Assembly (NCBI GenBank): GCA_016714645.1
Contig: JADKCI010000002.1
Coordinates: forward strand, 496,001-560,000
Origin: Chromatiaceae bacterium
Lineage (GTDB): Bacteria; Pseudomonadota; Gammaproteobacteria; Chromatiales; Chromatiaceae
Length of the DNA: 64,000 bases
Direction of reading: 5' to 3'
The notes beneath the pieces are model-generated. The model saw only the letters and a program-made list of their open reading frames with translations. It searched no databases and was not told the origin of the DNA. Shown in pieces: positions 1 to 8,022 of the stretch. Each line of letters opens with the position of its first letter. Within the stretch, counting starts at the first letter, position 1. Made by a program: the position numbers and the translations under genes.

Positions 1-3000
1 ACCGAGATCAACCCGGCGATCTCCGCCGAGTTCGCGCACACGGTTTACCGCTTCGGCCATTCAATGCTGACCGAGGTAGTGGCGCGCACCGATGCCAATG
101 GGGCTCTCCATGACATCCCGTTGCTCGACGCCTTCCTCAACCCGCTAGCCTTCAACGACGTAGGAACGAATGCCAGCGAGGCGGCCGGCAGCATCGTGCG
201 CGGCATGACGGACCAGGTCGGCAACGAGCTCGATGAGTTTGTCACCGAGGCCCTGCGCAACCGCCTGCTCGGCCTGCCGCTGGACCTGGCCACCATCAAC
301 ATGGCCCGGGGCCGCAGCGAGGGGGTCCCGACGCTGAATGTGGCGCGCCAGCAGTTCTTCGACGCCACCGGCAACTCGGCGCTCGCGCCTTACGAGAGCT
401 GGGCGGACTTCGAGCTCGGCCTGCGACACCCGGAGTCGCTGGTCAACTTTATCGCGGCTTACGGCACCCATCCCCTGATCGCCTCGTTCGATGACGGCGG
501 CGCACTCACGGCGGGCAGCATGGAGGCCCGGCGTGCCGCGGCGGAGATCCTGGTGGCAGGTGATGTGAACGATCCGTTAACGCCGGTGGATAGCCTCGAC
601 TTCATGCTCGCCACCGGTACCTGGAGCACCGATCCCACCGGTCTAAACGCTGTCGATTTCTGGGTCGGCGGTCTGGCCGAGAAACAGGCCCCGTTCGGCG
701 GCCTGCTGGGCTCCACCTTCAACCATGTCTTCGAGACGCAACTGGAAGACTTGCAAGATGGCGACCGGCTTTACTACCTCACCCGCACGGCTGGCCTCAA
801 CCTGCTGGTTCAGCTCGAGGGCAATTCATTCTCCGAGCTGATCATGCGCAACACGGACGCAGAAGGCCTCCCGGCGGATGTCTTCTCGCGGGCGGACTTC
901 ACGTTCAACCTGGTGGCTCTCGGGACGACCGGCCCGATTCTGAATGATCCCAGCACCCCTTACGATGAGTCGACCCTGCTCACCCGCACGCCCGCTGGGA
1001 TGATCGTTTACCCTGGCCCCGCCCACGTCATCTGGAATGGCCGGAACATCACTGATATCGACCGCATCAGATCCAGCGAAGGGGATGACACCCTCCGCGG
1101 CAATGGCGGCCGGGATATCATGGAGGGTGGTGCCGGCAACGATCAGTTCATCGGCGGCGATGGCGACGACATCTTGACCGACAGCTTCGGCGACGATGTC
1201 CTGAAGGGTGGCAACGGTAACGACGCCATGAGCTCAGGTCAGGGCTTCGACCTGAACCAGGGCGGTCTGGGCAATGACTTCATGGTGGGCGGCTCGGATC
1301 CCACCGAGACCTTCGGCGGCCCGGGAGACGACTTCATCTTCGCCGGCGACTCCACCGACACGGTCTTCGGCGACGACGGCGACGACTGGATCGAGGGCGG
1401 CGGCCAGGCCGACCTGCTGCAGGGCGACAACGGGGCGCCCTTCCAGAACGACCCGAACCAGCCCGGCCACGACGTCATCATCGGCGACGGCGGCGACGAC
1501 GACTACGACGCGGAGGGCGGCGACGACATCATGGTGGCCGGCCCGGGCGTCGAGCGGAGCGAGGGCATGCTCGGCTTCGACTGGGTGACCCACCGGGGCG
1601 ATCCCCAAGCGGCCGATTCGGACATGAACTTCACCGGTCTGCTGCCGCCTGACCTCGAGAATATTCGTGATCGGTTCGACCTGGTTGAGGGTCTATCGGG
1701 ATGGCGGTTCAACGACATCCTGCGGGGCGACAGCGCCGATGCCACGACGATGGAAGGCCACGAACTGAACGCGGCGGGTATCGCGCGGATCACCGGGCTG
1801 AGCACCTTGCTACCGGCCGGCGCGACTTCCTTCACCGGCGGCAACATCATCATCGGCGGTGCCGGGAGTGACCTCATCGAGGGTCGTGGCGGCGATGATC
1901 TCATCGACGGTGACGCCTGGCTGAACGTGCAGCTCCAGGCGCCGGGGAATCTCCTGGTTGACAGCATGACCCAGCTTCGCACGGCCGTGTTTGCGGGCAC
2001 GCTCAACCCCGGTTCAATCAGCATCGTGCGCAGCATCGTGACGACTGGGGCCTTGCCGGCAGATGTGGACACCGCCGTGTACTCCGAGGCCCTAGTCAAC
2101 TACACCGTCACCAGCAATGCGGACGGCACCGTCACCGTGGCGCACACCGGCGGTACCTTGGCCGACGGGACCGACACGCTTCGGAACATGGAACAACTGG
2201 CGTTCCTCGACCAGACCATCCCGGTTCCGAACAACCTCCCGGCAACCGGCACGGTTACAATTAACGATACCACGCCGGCAGAGGACCAGCTCCTGACGGT
2301 GACCAGCGTACTCGCTGATTCCGATGGCCTCGGCGCTATCACCCACAGCTGGCAGGCCGAGACCGCCCCCGACGTGTGGGCCACCGCCGGAACGGGGGAC
2401 ACCTTCACCCCGAGCGACCCAGTCGTGGGCCAGAGGCTGCGTGTGGTCGCCAGCTTCACCGACGGCGCCGGCAATCCGGAAAGCGTCACGTCCGACCCGA
2501 CCGTCGCGGTCACGGCCGTAAACGACCCAGCAACCGGTGCTCCAACCCTCTCCGACACCACGCCCGAAGTGGGTGCCCCGGTCTCGGCCATTACCACAGG
2601 GATAGCGGATGTCGATGGCCTCGGACCCTTTACCTACCAGTGGCGGGCCAATGGCGTAAATATCGCTGGCGCGACGGCGGCGACCTTCACACCCACACTT
2701 GCCGAGCTTGGCCTAAGGTTGAGGGTGGACGTGTCATTCACCGACGGTCAAGGCTTTGCGGAGACCCTGACTGTGACACCACCCAGCGCCCCGGTTGGCG
2801 CCGGCGGGATCGGACCCGTCGCCACCCTACCGGCAACCCTGAACTTCGGTGCCCGGCGCATTAACACCAACAGGACCCAGAATGTTAGGGTGACGAACAC
2901 GGGCACCGCCCCCCTCACCATCAGCTCGGTCACGACCACGGGAGCAGCCTTCATCAACCCCGTGCTCGGCACCTGCGCGACGCCGCTTGCCGTGGGCAGG

Positions 3001-3123
3001 ACCTGCAGGCTCTCGGTGACCTTCCGGCCGACCGCGGTCCAGGCCTACTCCGGGACCCTGAGGGTGGTGAGCAACGCGACGAACAGCCCGGCGATTGTGG
3101 ACCTTTCGGGGTCCGGGAGATAA
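1..3123 (+). CDS. Haem peroxidase / RTX / Ig-like / choice-of-anchor-D secreted protein (5' partial)
   Basis: The frame is open from base 1, so the start lies upstream; 1040 residues are visible. The first visible stretch contains RFGHSM (residues 17-22), the proximal-haem histidine motif of animal-type haem peroxidases, and peroxidase-like sequence continues over roughly the first 150-200 residues. Gly/Asp-rich nonapeptide RTX calcium-binding repeats follow (about 360-525, with a second short block near 617-640). Then come two Ig/cadherin-like repeats (about 745-840 and 847-930) and a C-terminal HYDIN/choice-of-anchor-D beta-sandwich (about 937-1040). RTX repeats normally accompany type I secretion, so an extracellular or cell-surface enzyme is inferred. 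Whether the upstream part carries the full peroxidase active site cannot be seen here. The C-terminal domain mix is more elaborate than in typical RTX peroxidases. Confidence 0.85.
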   Translation, partial: TEINPAISAEFAHTVYRFGHSMLTEVVARTDANGALHDIPLLDAFLNPLAFNDVGTNASEAAGSIVRGMTDQVGNELDEFVTEALRNRLLGLPLDLATINMARGRSEGVPTLNVARQQFFDATGNSALAPYESWADFELGLRHPESLVNFIAAYGTHPLIASFDDGGALTAGSMEARRAAAEILVAGDVNDPLTPVDSLDFMLATGTWSTDPTGLNAVDFWVGGLAEKQAPFGGLLGSTFNHVFETQLEDLQDGDRLYYLTRTAGLNLLVQLEGNSFSELIMRNTDAEGLPADVFSRADFTFNLVALGTTGPILNDPSTPYDESTLLTRTPAGMIVYPGPAHVIWNGRNITDIDRIRSSEGDDTLRGNGGRDIMEGGAGNDQFIGGDGDDILTDSFGDDVLKGGNGNDAMSSGQGFDLNQGGLGNDFMVGGSDPTETFGGPGDDFIFAGDSTDTVFGDDGDDWIEGGGQADLLQGDNGAPFQNDPNQPGHDVIIGDGGDDDYDAEGGDDIMVAGPGVERSEGMLGFDWVTHRGDPQAADSDMNFTGLLPPDLENIRDRFDLVEGLSGWRFNDILRGDSADATTMEGHELNAAGIARITGLSTLLPAGATSFTGGNIIIGGAGSDLIEGRGGDDLIDGDAWLNVQLQAPGNLLVDSMTQLRTAVFAGTLNPGSISIVRSIVTTGALPADVDTAVYSEALVNYTVTSNADGTVTVAHTGGTLADGTDTLRNMEQLAFLDQTIPVPNNLPATGTVTINDTTPAEDQLLTVTSVLADSDGLGAITHSWQAETAPDVWATAGTGDTFTPSDPVVGQRLRVVASFTDGAGNPESVTSDPTVAVTAVNDPATGAPTLSDTTPEVGAPVSAITTGIADVDGLGPFTYQWRANGVNIAGATAATFTPTLAELGLRLRVDVSFTDGQGFAETLTVTPPSAPVGAGGIGPVATLPATLNFGARRINTNRTQNVRVTNTGTAPLTISSVTTTGAAFINPVLGTCATPLAVGRTCRLSVTFRPTAVQAYSGTLRVVSNATNSPAIVDLSGSGR

Positions 3124-3160
3124 CGCGTATCGGGAGCTAGTCGAGCGCGCAGAGCAGGAC

Positions 3161-3200
3161 GCAACGGCCGCCGGGGGCCTAGGCCCCCGGCGGCCGTTGC
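3161..3200. terminator. Perfect 40-bp palindrome behind the peroxidase gene
   Basis: Bases 3161-3180 are the exact reverse complement of 3181-3200, centred on CCTAGG, with no unpaired loop and almost pure G+C in the arms. It starts 37 bases after the stop of the RTX peroxidase gene. It would form a very stable transcript hairpin, but no T-run follows on either strand, so it is not a textbook intrinsic terminator. The remaining stretch to about 3528 holds no convincing gene; short open frames there have no recognisable product. Confidence 0.6.
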
Positions 3201-3528
3201 TATTGGGGGACGCATGGAGAAAAAGAGATCTAACCTTGGGGTTCCCGGGGAATCGTTGCGCGCGGACAAGGGCCGTAGGATCTGGCTCACTGCGTTCACC
3301 GCATATTTGGGTGTGCCCGGTATGCCATTGGAACCTGTCAACCTTTTTCGGGCAGTTGGGCCTGTTCGCGCTGCGCACGGCATGGACATGACTCGTCTGG
3401 GTTCGCCGAATCGCCGTCTACGGAGCCGTATTTAGGGTGGAAGAGGGCGGTCGGCAATGGCCTACCCTTCCACCAGATGCCGAGGATTGACGGGCAAGGT
3501 ATATACTGCTCGACTTTCAACCAGCGTT

Positions 3529-4107
3529 ATGACAGCAGGCGTTATGAAAGCAGGGCAGTTACGATCGGGAACCCTGACCTCGGGAGCCGTGGAATCCGGC
3601 GCTCTGGCGACCCCCTTGGGGATCCTGGTCGTTGCCTGGGAGGAGGAGCGATTGGTGCGCCTGAACCTGGCCGCGGACCCGGACCCGAGCACCTCCGAGG
3701 GGCTGGCGCCATCCGATGACGCGAGCCTCGAAGAGGCGGTACCCCTGACCATCCGCGCGGGCTTGGCAAGCTATTTTGACGCGGGTGCGACTGGCTTGAA
3801 TTTGCCCCTGGCCGCGCGGGGCACGGACTTCCAACACCGCGTCTGGCGCGCCCTACAAGCCATCCCACCTGGTGAAACCCGGACTTATGGAGACCTCGCC
3901 CGGCAACTCGGCACCAGCGCCCGCGCGATCGGCGGTGCCTGTCGCGCCAACCCCTGCCTCATCGTCGTGCCTTGCCATCGCGTCATCGCCAAGGATGGAC
4001 TGGGGGGCTTCGCAGGGGATGTCTCTGGCCGCCGCTTGGAGGTCAAGCGCTGGCTGCTGCGCCATGAGGGCGCCCCCGCGGCCTTGGTGGGGGCAGGGGA
4101 GGGATGA
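3529..4107 (+). CDS. ogt: Methylated-DNA--protein-cysteine methyltransferase
   Basis: This is a suicide DNA-repair protein that moves the alkyl group from O6-alkylguanine onto its own cysteine. The acceptor motif PCHRVI is present (Cys149 when counted from 3529), preceded by the helix-turn-helix DNA-binding region with the conserved QAIPPGETRTYGDLA stretch. The total of 192 residues is a little long for Ogt; the N-terminal 15-30 residues are low-complexity. In-frame ATGs at 3457, 3529 and 3544 are all possible. 3529 or 3544 is preferred because the sequence upstream does not look like Ogt. The stop overlaps the apaH start (ATGA), so the two are co-transcribed. Confidence 0.9.
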   Translation: MTAGVMKAGQLRSGTLTSGAVESGALATPLGILVVAWEEERLVRLNLAADPDPSTSEGLAPSDDASLEEAVPLTIRAGLASYFDAGATGLNLPLAARGTDFQHRVWRALQAIPPGETRTYGDLARQLGTSARAIGGACRANPCLIVVPCHRVIAKDGLGGFAGDVSGRRLEVKRWLLRHEGAPAALVGAGEG

Positions 4108-5042
4108 CGCGCCCTGGGCCGGACGAGGAGGCCATCCTTGCCGTCATGGCCTCGCCCCTGACCCAGGGGCCGCCGCTGGACGAGGTCGGTGCCACCTATG
4201 CCATTGGCGATGTCCAGGGCTGCTTCGATGACCTGCTGCGGCTCCTCGACCGCATCGACTTCGATCCCGCCGTCGATCGCCTCTGGTTTACGGGCGATCT
4301 GGTCAATCGCGGGCCCAACTCCCTGGGCCTGCTGCGCTTCGTGCGTGACTTGGGTCACGCCGCCGTCTGCGTCCTCGGCAACCACGACCTTCATCTGCTG
4401 GCCGCCGCCTCCGGCGCCCTGACCTTCGGCAAAAAGGATACCCTGGCCAGTATTCTGGAGGCCCATGATCGCGAGGAACTCCTCTTTTGGCTGCGCCACC
4501 AGCCCCTGCTCTATCACGACGAGCGTCTTGGCTTCGCCATGGTCCATGCCGGCCTGCCGCCCCAGTGGGACCTGGTTACCGCCAAGGCCCGCGCCGCTGA
4601 ACTGGAGGCCCTACTGCAGAATCCCGCCTATGGAGACCTGCTGCATCAGTTGGGGCCCCACAAGCCCTGGCGCTGGCACGATGACCTGACCGGTTGGGAT
4701 CGCCTGCGCTATATCGCCAACTGCTTCACCCAACTGCGCTGGTGCGATGCCACGGGCCGCCTGGACCTCGACGGCGAGCGCCGTAAGCGCAAGGGCGTCC
4801 GGCGGTCCCAGCCCTGGTTCCAGGTCCCCGGCCGCGCCAGCCAGGGCCTCCCCATCCTCTTCGGCCACTGGGCCCGGCTCGATCGCGAGAGTTTGGGGCG
4901 CGGGGATTTGGATAGGAGACTCGTCCACCCCCTCGACACCGGCTGCGCCAATGGCGGCCGGTTCACCGCCCTGCGCCTGGAGGACGGCCGTTACTACAGT
5001 GTCCGTTGCCGCAACGAGGCGGTGCCTTGGGCCGAGGGGTGA
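4104..5042 (+). CDS. apaH: Bis(5'-nucleosyl)-tetraphosphatase, symmetrical
   Basis: Hydrolyses Ap4A to two ADP and also decaps NpnN-RNAs. It is a calcineurin-like metallophosphatase with its metal-binding motifs in order: GDVQGC (35-40), GDLVNRGP (64-71) and GNHDLH (91-96). Full length is 312 residues against about 270-280 in typical ApaH. The excess is an N-terminal extension of about 30 residues with no recognisable motif, and an internal ATG at codon 15 (4146) is an alternative start. Overlaps ogt by four bases, giving a small damage/alarmone operon. Confidence 0.93.
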   Translation: MTRPGPDEEAILAVMASPLTQGPPLDEVGATYAIGDVQGCFDDLLRLLDRIDFDPAVDRLWFTGDLVNRGPNSLGLLRFVRDLGHAAVCVLGNHDLHLLAAASGALTFGKKDTLASILEAHDREELLFWLRHQPLLYHDERLGFAMVHAGLPPQWDLVTAKARAAELEALLQNPAYGDLLHQLGPHKPWRWHDDLTGWDRLRYIANCFTQLRWCDATGRLDLDGERRKRKGVRRSQPWFQVPGRASQGLPILFGHWARLDRESLGRGDLDRRLVHPLDTGCANGGRFTALRLEDGRYYSVRCRNEAVPWAEG

Positions 5043-5085
5043 AGAGGGACCCTTGGGCGATGCTATCGAGCCTGGCGGATAGCCC

Positions 5086-6015
5086 ATGAACCGCGCTGTC
5101 CCGGATTCACCGCATGTTCTGGCCGAACCGGATAGCCTCATCGAAAGCTTCGCCGATGCCCTCTGGATGGAGCGGGGGCTGAGCGCCAATACCCTGGCGG
5201 CCTACCAGTCCGATCTGCGGGCCTTTGGCGCCTGGCTGGCCAGGGAGCGTGGCCTGGGGCTGGCGGGGGCGACGCGGCTGGAGGTGCTGGATTACCTGGC
5301 CTTGCTTTCCCTGCAGGGCCTGAAACCACGCTCGGCCGCCCGGCGCCTGTCCTGCCTTCGCCAGTTTTACCAGTATCTGCTGCGTATCGGCACCCTGCGC
5401 GAGGATCCCAGCGCCCGGGTGGATACCCCCCGGCTCGGACGTCCCCTGCCTCGGATCCTGACGGAGGCGGAGGTGGAACGGCTGTTGCGGGCCCCGGATA
5501 CCGAGGAACCCCGCGGGCATCGCGACCGCACCATGCTGGAGGTTCTCTACGCCACGGGGCTGCGGGTTTCCGAGCTGGTCGATCTCAAGCCCGGGGAGGT
5601 GAGCCTCAATCAGGGCCTGGTGCGGGTCCTGGGGAAGGGGGGCAAGGAACGCCTGGTGCCCCTGGGCGAGGAGGCCATCGCCTGGCTGGCGGATTTTACC
5701 CGCGGTCCGCGCCAGGATCTGCTGGGCGGCCGACTCAGCGACTTTCTCTTTCCCACGAGTCGCAGCGACCACATGACCCGCCAGGCCTTCTGGCAACTCA
5801 TCAAGCGCCACGCCCTCGCCGCCAGCATCCAGAAGGAGCTGTCACCCCACACCCTGCGTCACGCCTTCGCGACCCACCTGCTCAATCACGGTGCTGACCT
5901 GCGGGTCGTGCAGATGCTCCTCGGCCACAGCGACCTTTCCACCACCCAGATCTACACCCACGTCGCCCGGGAGCGACTCAAGCAGCTCCACGCCAAGCAC
6001 CATCCGCGTGGCTGA
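5086..6015 (+). CDS. xerD: Site-specific tyrosine recombinase XerD
   Basis: Chromosome-dimer resolvase acting with XerC and FtsK at dif. There is an N-terminal SAM-like core-binding domain (about 15-105) and a C-terminal catalytic domain. Catalytic residues are visible: Arg in ATGLRVSEL, His/Arg in HTLRHAFATH, and the nucleophile Tyr in TTQIYTHV near the end. The length of 309 residues is normal for Xer proteins. The nearby dsbC mirrors the xerD-dsbC arrangement of E. coli, which supports XerD over XerC. Confidence 0.9.
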   Translation: MNRAVPDSPHVLAEPDSLIESFADALWMERGLSANTLAAYQSDLRAFGAWLARERGLGLAGATRLEVLDYLALLSLQGLKPRSAARRLSCLRQFYQYLLRIGTLREDPSARVDTPRLGRPLPRILTEAEVERLLRAPDTEEPRGHRDRTMLEVLYATGLRVSELVDLKPGEVSLNQGLVRVLGKGGKERLVPLGEEAIAWLADFTRGPRQDLLGGRLSDFLFPTSRSDHMTRQAFWQLIKRHALAASIQKELSPHTLRHAFATHLLNHGADLRVVQMLLGHSDLSTTQIYTHVARERLKQLHAKHHPRG

Positions 6016-6085
6016 TACTGGCATTGCCGCCAGCCTTGCTCTAATGTAGCCAGCCTTCACCAGCCGGGTAGGGGAGAGAAGATAG

Positions 6086-6568
6086 ATGCCGTCTTTCGAT
6101 GTGGTTTCGGAGGTGGACCTGCAGGAGGTCCGCAACGCGGTGGACCAGGCCAACCGCGAGGTGGGGACCCGGTTCGACTTCAAGGGCATCAAGGCGAACT
6201 TCGAGCTGGCCGACGATGTCATAAAGCTGACCACGGAGCGGGATTTCCAGTTGCGGCAGATGATGGATATTCTGCGCCAGAAGCTGGCCAAACGTGGCGT
6301 CGATATCGGCAGCCTCGACCTTAAAGACCCCACCAGCAGCCTGAGCGCGGCGCGTCAGGAGGTGGGCCTCAAGCAAGGGATCGATACCGAAACGGCCAAG
6401 AGCATGATCAAGGCCCTCAAGGCGGCCAAGCTCAAGGTCCAGGCCCAGATTCAGGGCGAGCAGTTACGGGTGTCGGGTAAGAATCGCGACGACCTGCAGG
6501 AGGCTATCGCGCATCTGCGCGAGGGCGATTGGGGCTTGCCCCTCAAATTCACCAATTTCAGAGATTGA
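6086..6568 (+). CDS. yajQ: YajQ family nucleotide/c-di-GMP-binding protein
   Basis: This 160-residue protein starts MPSFDVVSEVDLQEVRNAVD and has GTRFDFKG, both hallmarks of the YajQ/DUF520 family (two tandem ferredoxin-like folds). Some family members bind cyclic di-GMP and regulate transcription; whether this one does is not visible. A purine-rich ribosome-binding site (about 6069-6079) precedes the ATG. It sits between xerD and dsbC in the same direction. Confidence 0.92.
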   Translation: MPSFDVVSEVDLQEVRNAVDQANREVGTRFDFKGIKANFELADDVIKLTTERDFQLRQMMDILRQKLAKRGVDIGSLDLKDPTSSLSAARQEVGLKQGIDTETAKSMIKALKAAKLKVQAQIQGEQLRVSGKNRDDLQEAIAHLREGDWGLPLKFTNFRD

Positions 6569-6577
6569 GGTTAACGC

Positions 6578-7321
6578 ATGAATGTGAAGATCAAGATAGG
6601 GCTTGCGGGCGCCATGCTGGCCCTGGTCTCGGCCCAGGCCCTGGCGGATGCCGCCGCCATCAAAAAGAGCCTGGCCAAGATCCTGCCGGAGTACGAGGTC
6701 GGTAGCGTCCACGAGACGCCGGTGCCGGGTCTCTTCGAGGTGCTGGTGGGTTCCGACGTCATCTACGTCAGCAAGGACGGCCGCTACATGGTCCAGGGCC
6801 GCATGATCGACCTGGTCAGCAAGGAGGACCTGACGGAGACCTCGCCGCGGCTGGCGGAGGCGCGCAAGCAGGAGGCCAAGGAGCGGGTGGCAGCCGTCAA
6901 CAAGCTGGGCGAGGAGAATATGATCATCTTCTCGCCGCCGGGCAAGGCCGCGCACACCATCACGGTCTTCACGGATATCGACTGCGGCTACTGCCGCAAG
7001 CTGCATGGCGAGATCGACGGCTATCTCGCCGAGGGCATCAAGGTCCGCTACCTCTTCTTCCCGCGCTCCGGGGTGGGCACCCCCTCCTTCGACAAGGCCG
7101 TCTCCGTCTGGTGCGCCGAGGATCGCAAGGCCGCCCTGACGGACGCCAAGGCCGGCAAGACCATTCCGGACAAGAAGTGCGATAACCCGGTCAAGGAGCA
7201 GATGGAACTCGGCGAAAAGCTGGGCGTCTCCGGTACCCCCGCCATCATCCTGGAGAGCGGCGAGATGGTACCGGGCTATGTCCCCCCCAAGCGCCTCGCG
7301 ACCATGCTTGGCGAGAAATAG
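6578..7321 (+). CDS. dsbC: Thiol:disulfide interchange protein DsbC
   Basis: Periplasmic disulfide isomerase. A signal peptide spans about 1-23 with an ALA cleavage site (VSAQALA). An N-terminal dimerisation domain is followed by a thioredoxin fold with the active-site CGYC (136-139) and the cis-Pro loop GVSGTPAI. The 247 residues match the family, and no residues seem to be missing. It starts nine bases after the yajQ stop and ends convergently with fabA. A second Cys pair (WCAEDRKA...KKCDN) matches the structural disulfide of E. coli DsbC. Confidence 0.94.
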   Translation: MNVKIKIGLAGAMLALVSAQALADAAAIKKSLAKILPEYEVGSVHETPVPGLFEVLVGSDVIYVSKDGRYMVQGRMIDLVSKEDLTETSPRLAEARKQEAKERVAAVNKLGEENMIIFSPPGKAAHTITVFTDIDCGYCRKLHGEIDGYLAEGIKVRYLFFPRSGVGTPSFDKAVSVWCAEDRKAALTDAKAGKTIPDKKCDNPVKEQMELGEKLGVSGTPAIILESGEMVPGYVPPKRLATMLGEK

Positions 7322-7368
7322 GGCTGATCCCGGGACCGCCCCCCGGTGTGTTCGGGCAGGGATGCCCG

Positions 7369-7881
7369 TCAAAAGCCTTCGGTGGAGGTGAAGAGCCCCA
7401 CCCGCAGGTCCTTCATGGTGTAAATCTCCCGGCCGTCCACCCTGACGCTGCCATCGGCGATGCCGAGGACCAGCTTGCGGCTGATGATGCGTTTCATATC
7501 AATCTGATAGGTGACCTTCTGGGCCGTGGGCAGCACCTGGCCCGTGAACTTGACCTCGCCGACACCCAGGGCGCGGCCCCGGCCCGGGTTCCCGATCCAG
7601 CCCAGAAAGAAGCCGACCAATTGCCAGGTGGCGTCCAGGCCCAGGCAGCCGGGCATGACCGGGTCGCCAGGGAAGTGGCAGCCAAAAAACCAGAGATCCG
7701 GAAGGATATCCAGCTCGGCGAGGATCTCGCCCTTGCCGAAGGCACCGCCCTCGTCACTGATTTTGACGACGCGGTCCACCATGAGCATGTTAGGCGTCGG
7801 CAGTTGGGCATTGCCCGGGCCAAACATTTCACCGCGACCGCATTGCAGTAGCTGGTCGTAGCTGAAGGCTTCCTGTCGCAT
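7369..7881 (-). CDS. fabA: 3-hydroxydecanoyl-ACP dehydratase / isomerase
   Basis: Dehydrates 3-hydroxyacyl-ACP and isomerises trans-2- to cis-3-decenoyl-ACP, the branch point of anaerobic unsaturated fatty acid synthesis. The hot-dog fold active-site His is in GCHFPGDPVMPGC and the catalytic Asp in LGLDATWQLVGFFLGW, both typical of FabA rather than FabZ. Length is 170 residues, as expected. No fabB lies next to it in this window. It runs convergently to dsbC. Confidence 0.95.
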   Translation of the reverse strand: MRQEAFSYDQLLQCGRGEMFGPGNAQLPTPNMLMVDRVVKISDEGGAFGKGEILAELDILPDLWFFGCHFPGDPVMPGCLGLDATWQLVGFFLGWIGNPGRGRALGVGEVKFTGQVLPTAQKVTYQIDMKRIISRKLVLGIADGSVRVDGREIYTMKDLRVGLFTSTEGF

Positions 7882-8022
7882 GGCAAGGATTTCCTGGGTT
7901 AGATGCCGCTCCCTGGCGTGTGGAAGGGGCGGTCGGGTGAGGAACGGATCTGGGCGAGCAATAGGGAGGCCTTTCAGGTCCGCCCTGCCCTGGGCGGTGG
8001 CCCTGACACATCCGGCCGCGGG

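Noticed and set aside
1083..1580. Tandem GGxGxD coding repeats considered as a DNA repeat array or CRISPR
   Set aside because: The periodicity is the nine-residue RTX protein repeat; the nucleotide units diverge and there are no constant repeats with spacers.
3214..3435. 73-residue frame after the palindrome
   Set aside because: No domain, and another overlapping frame is equally open.
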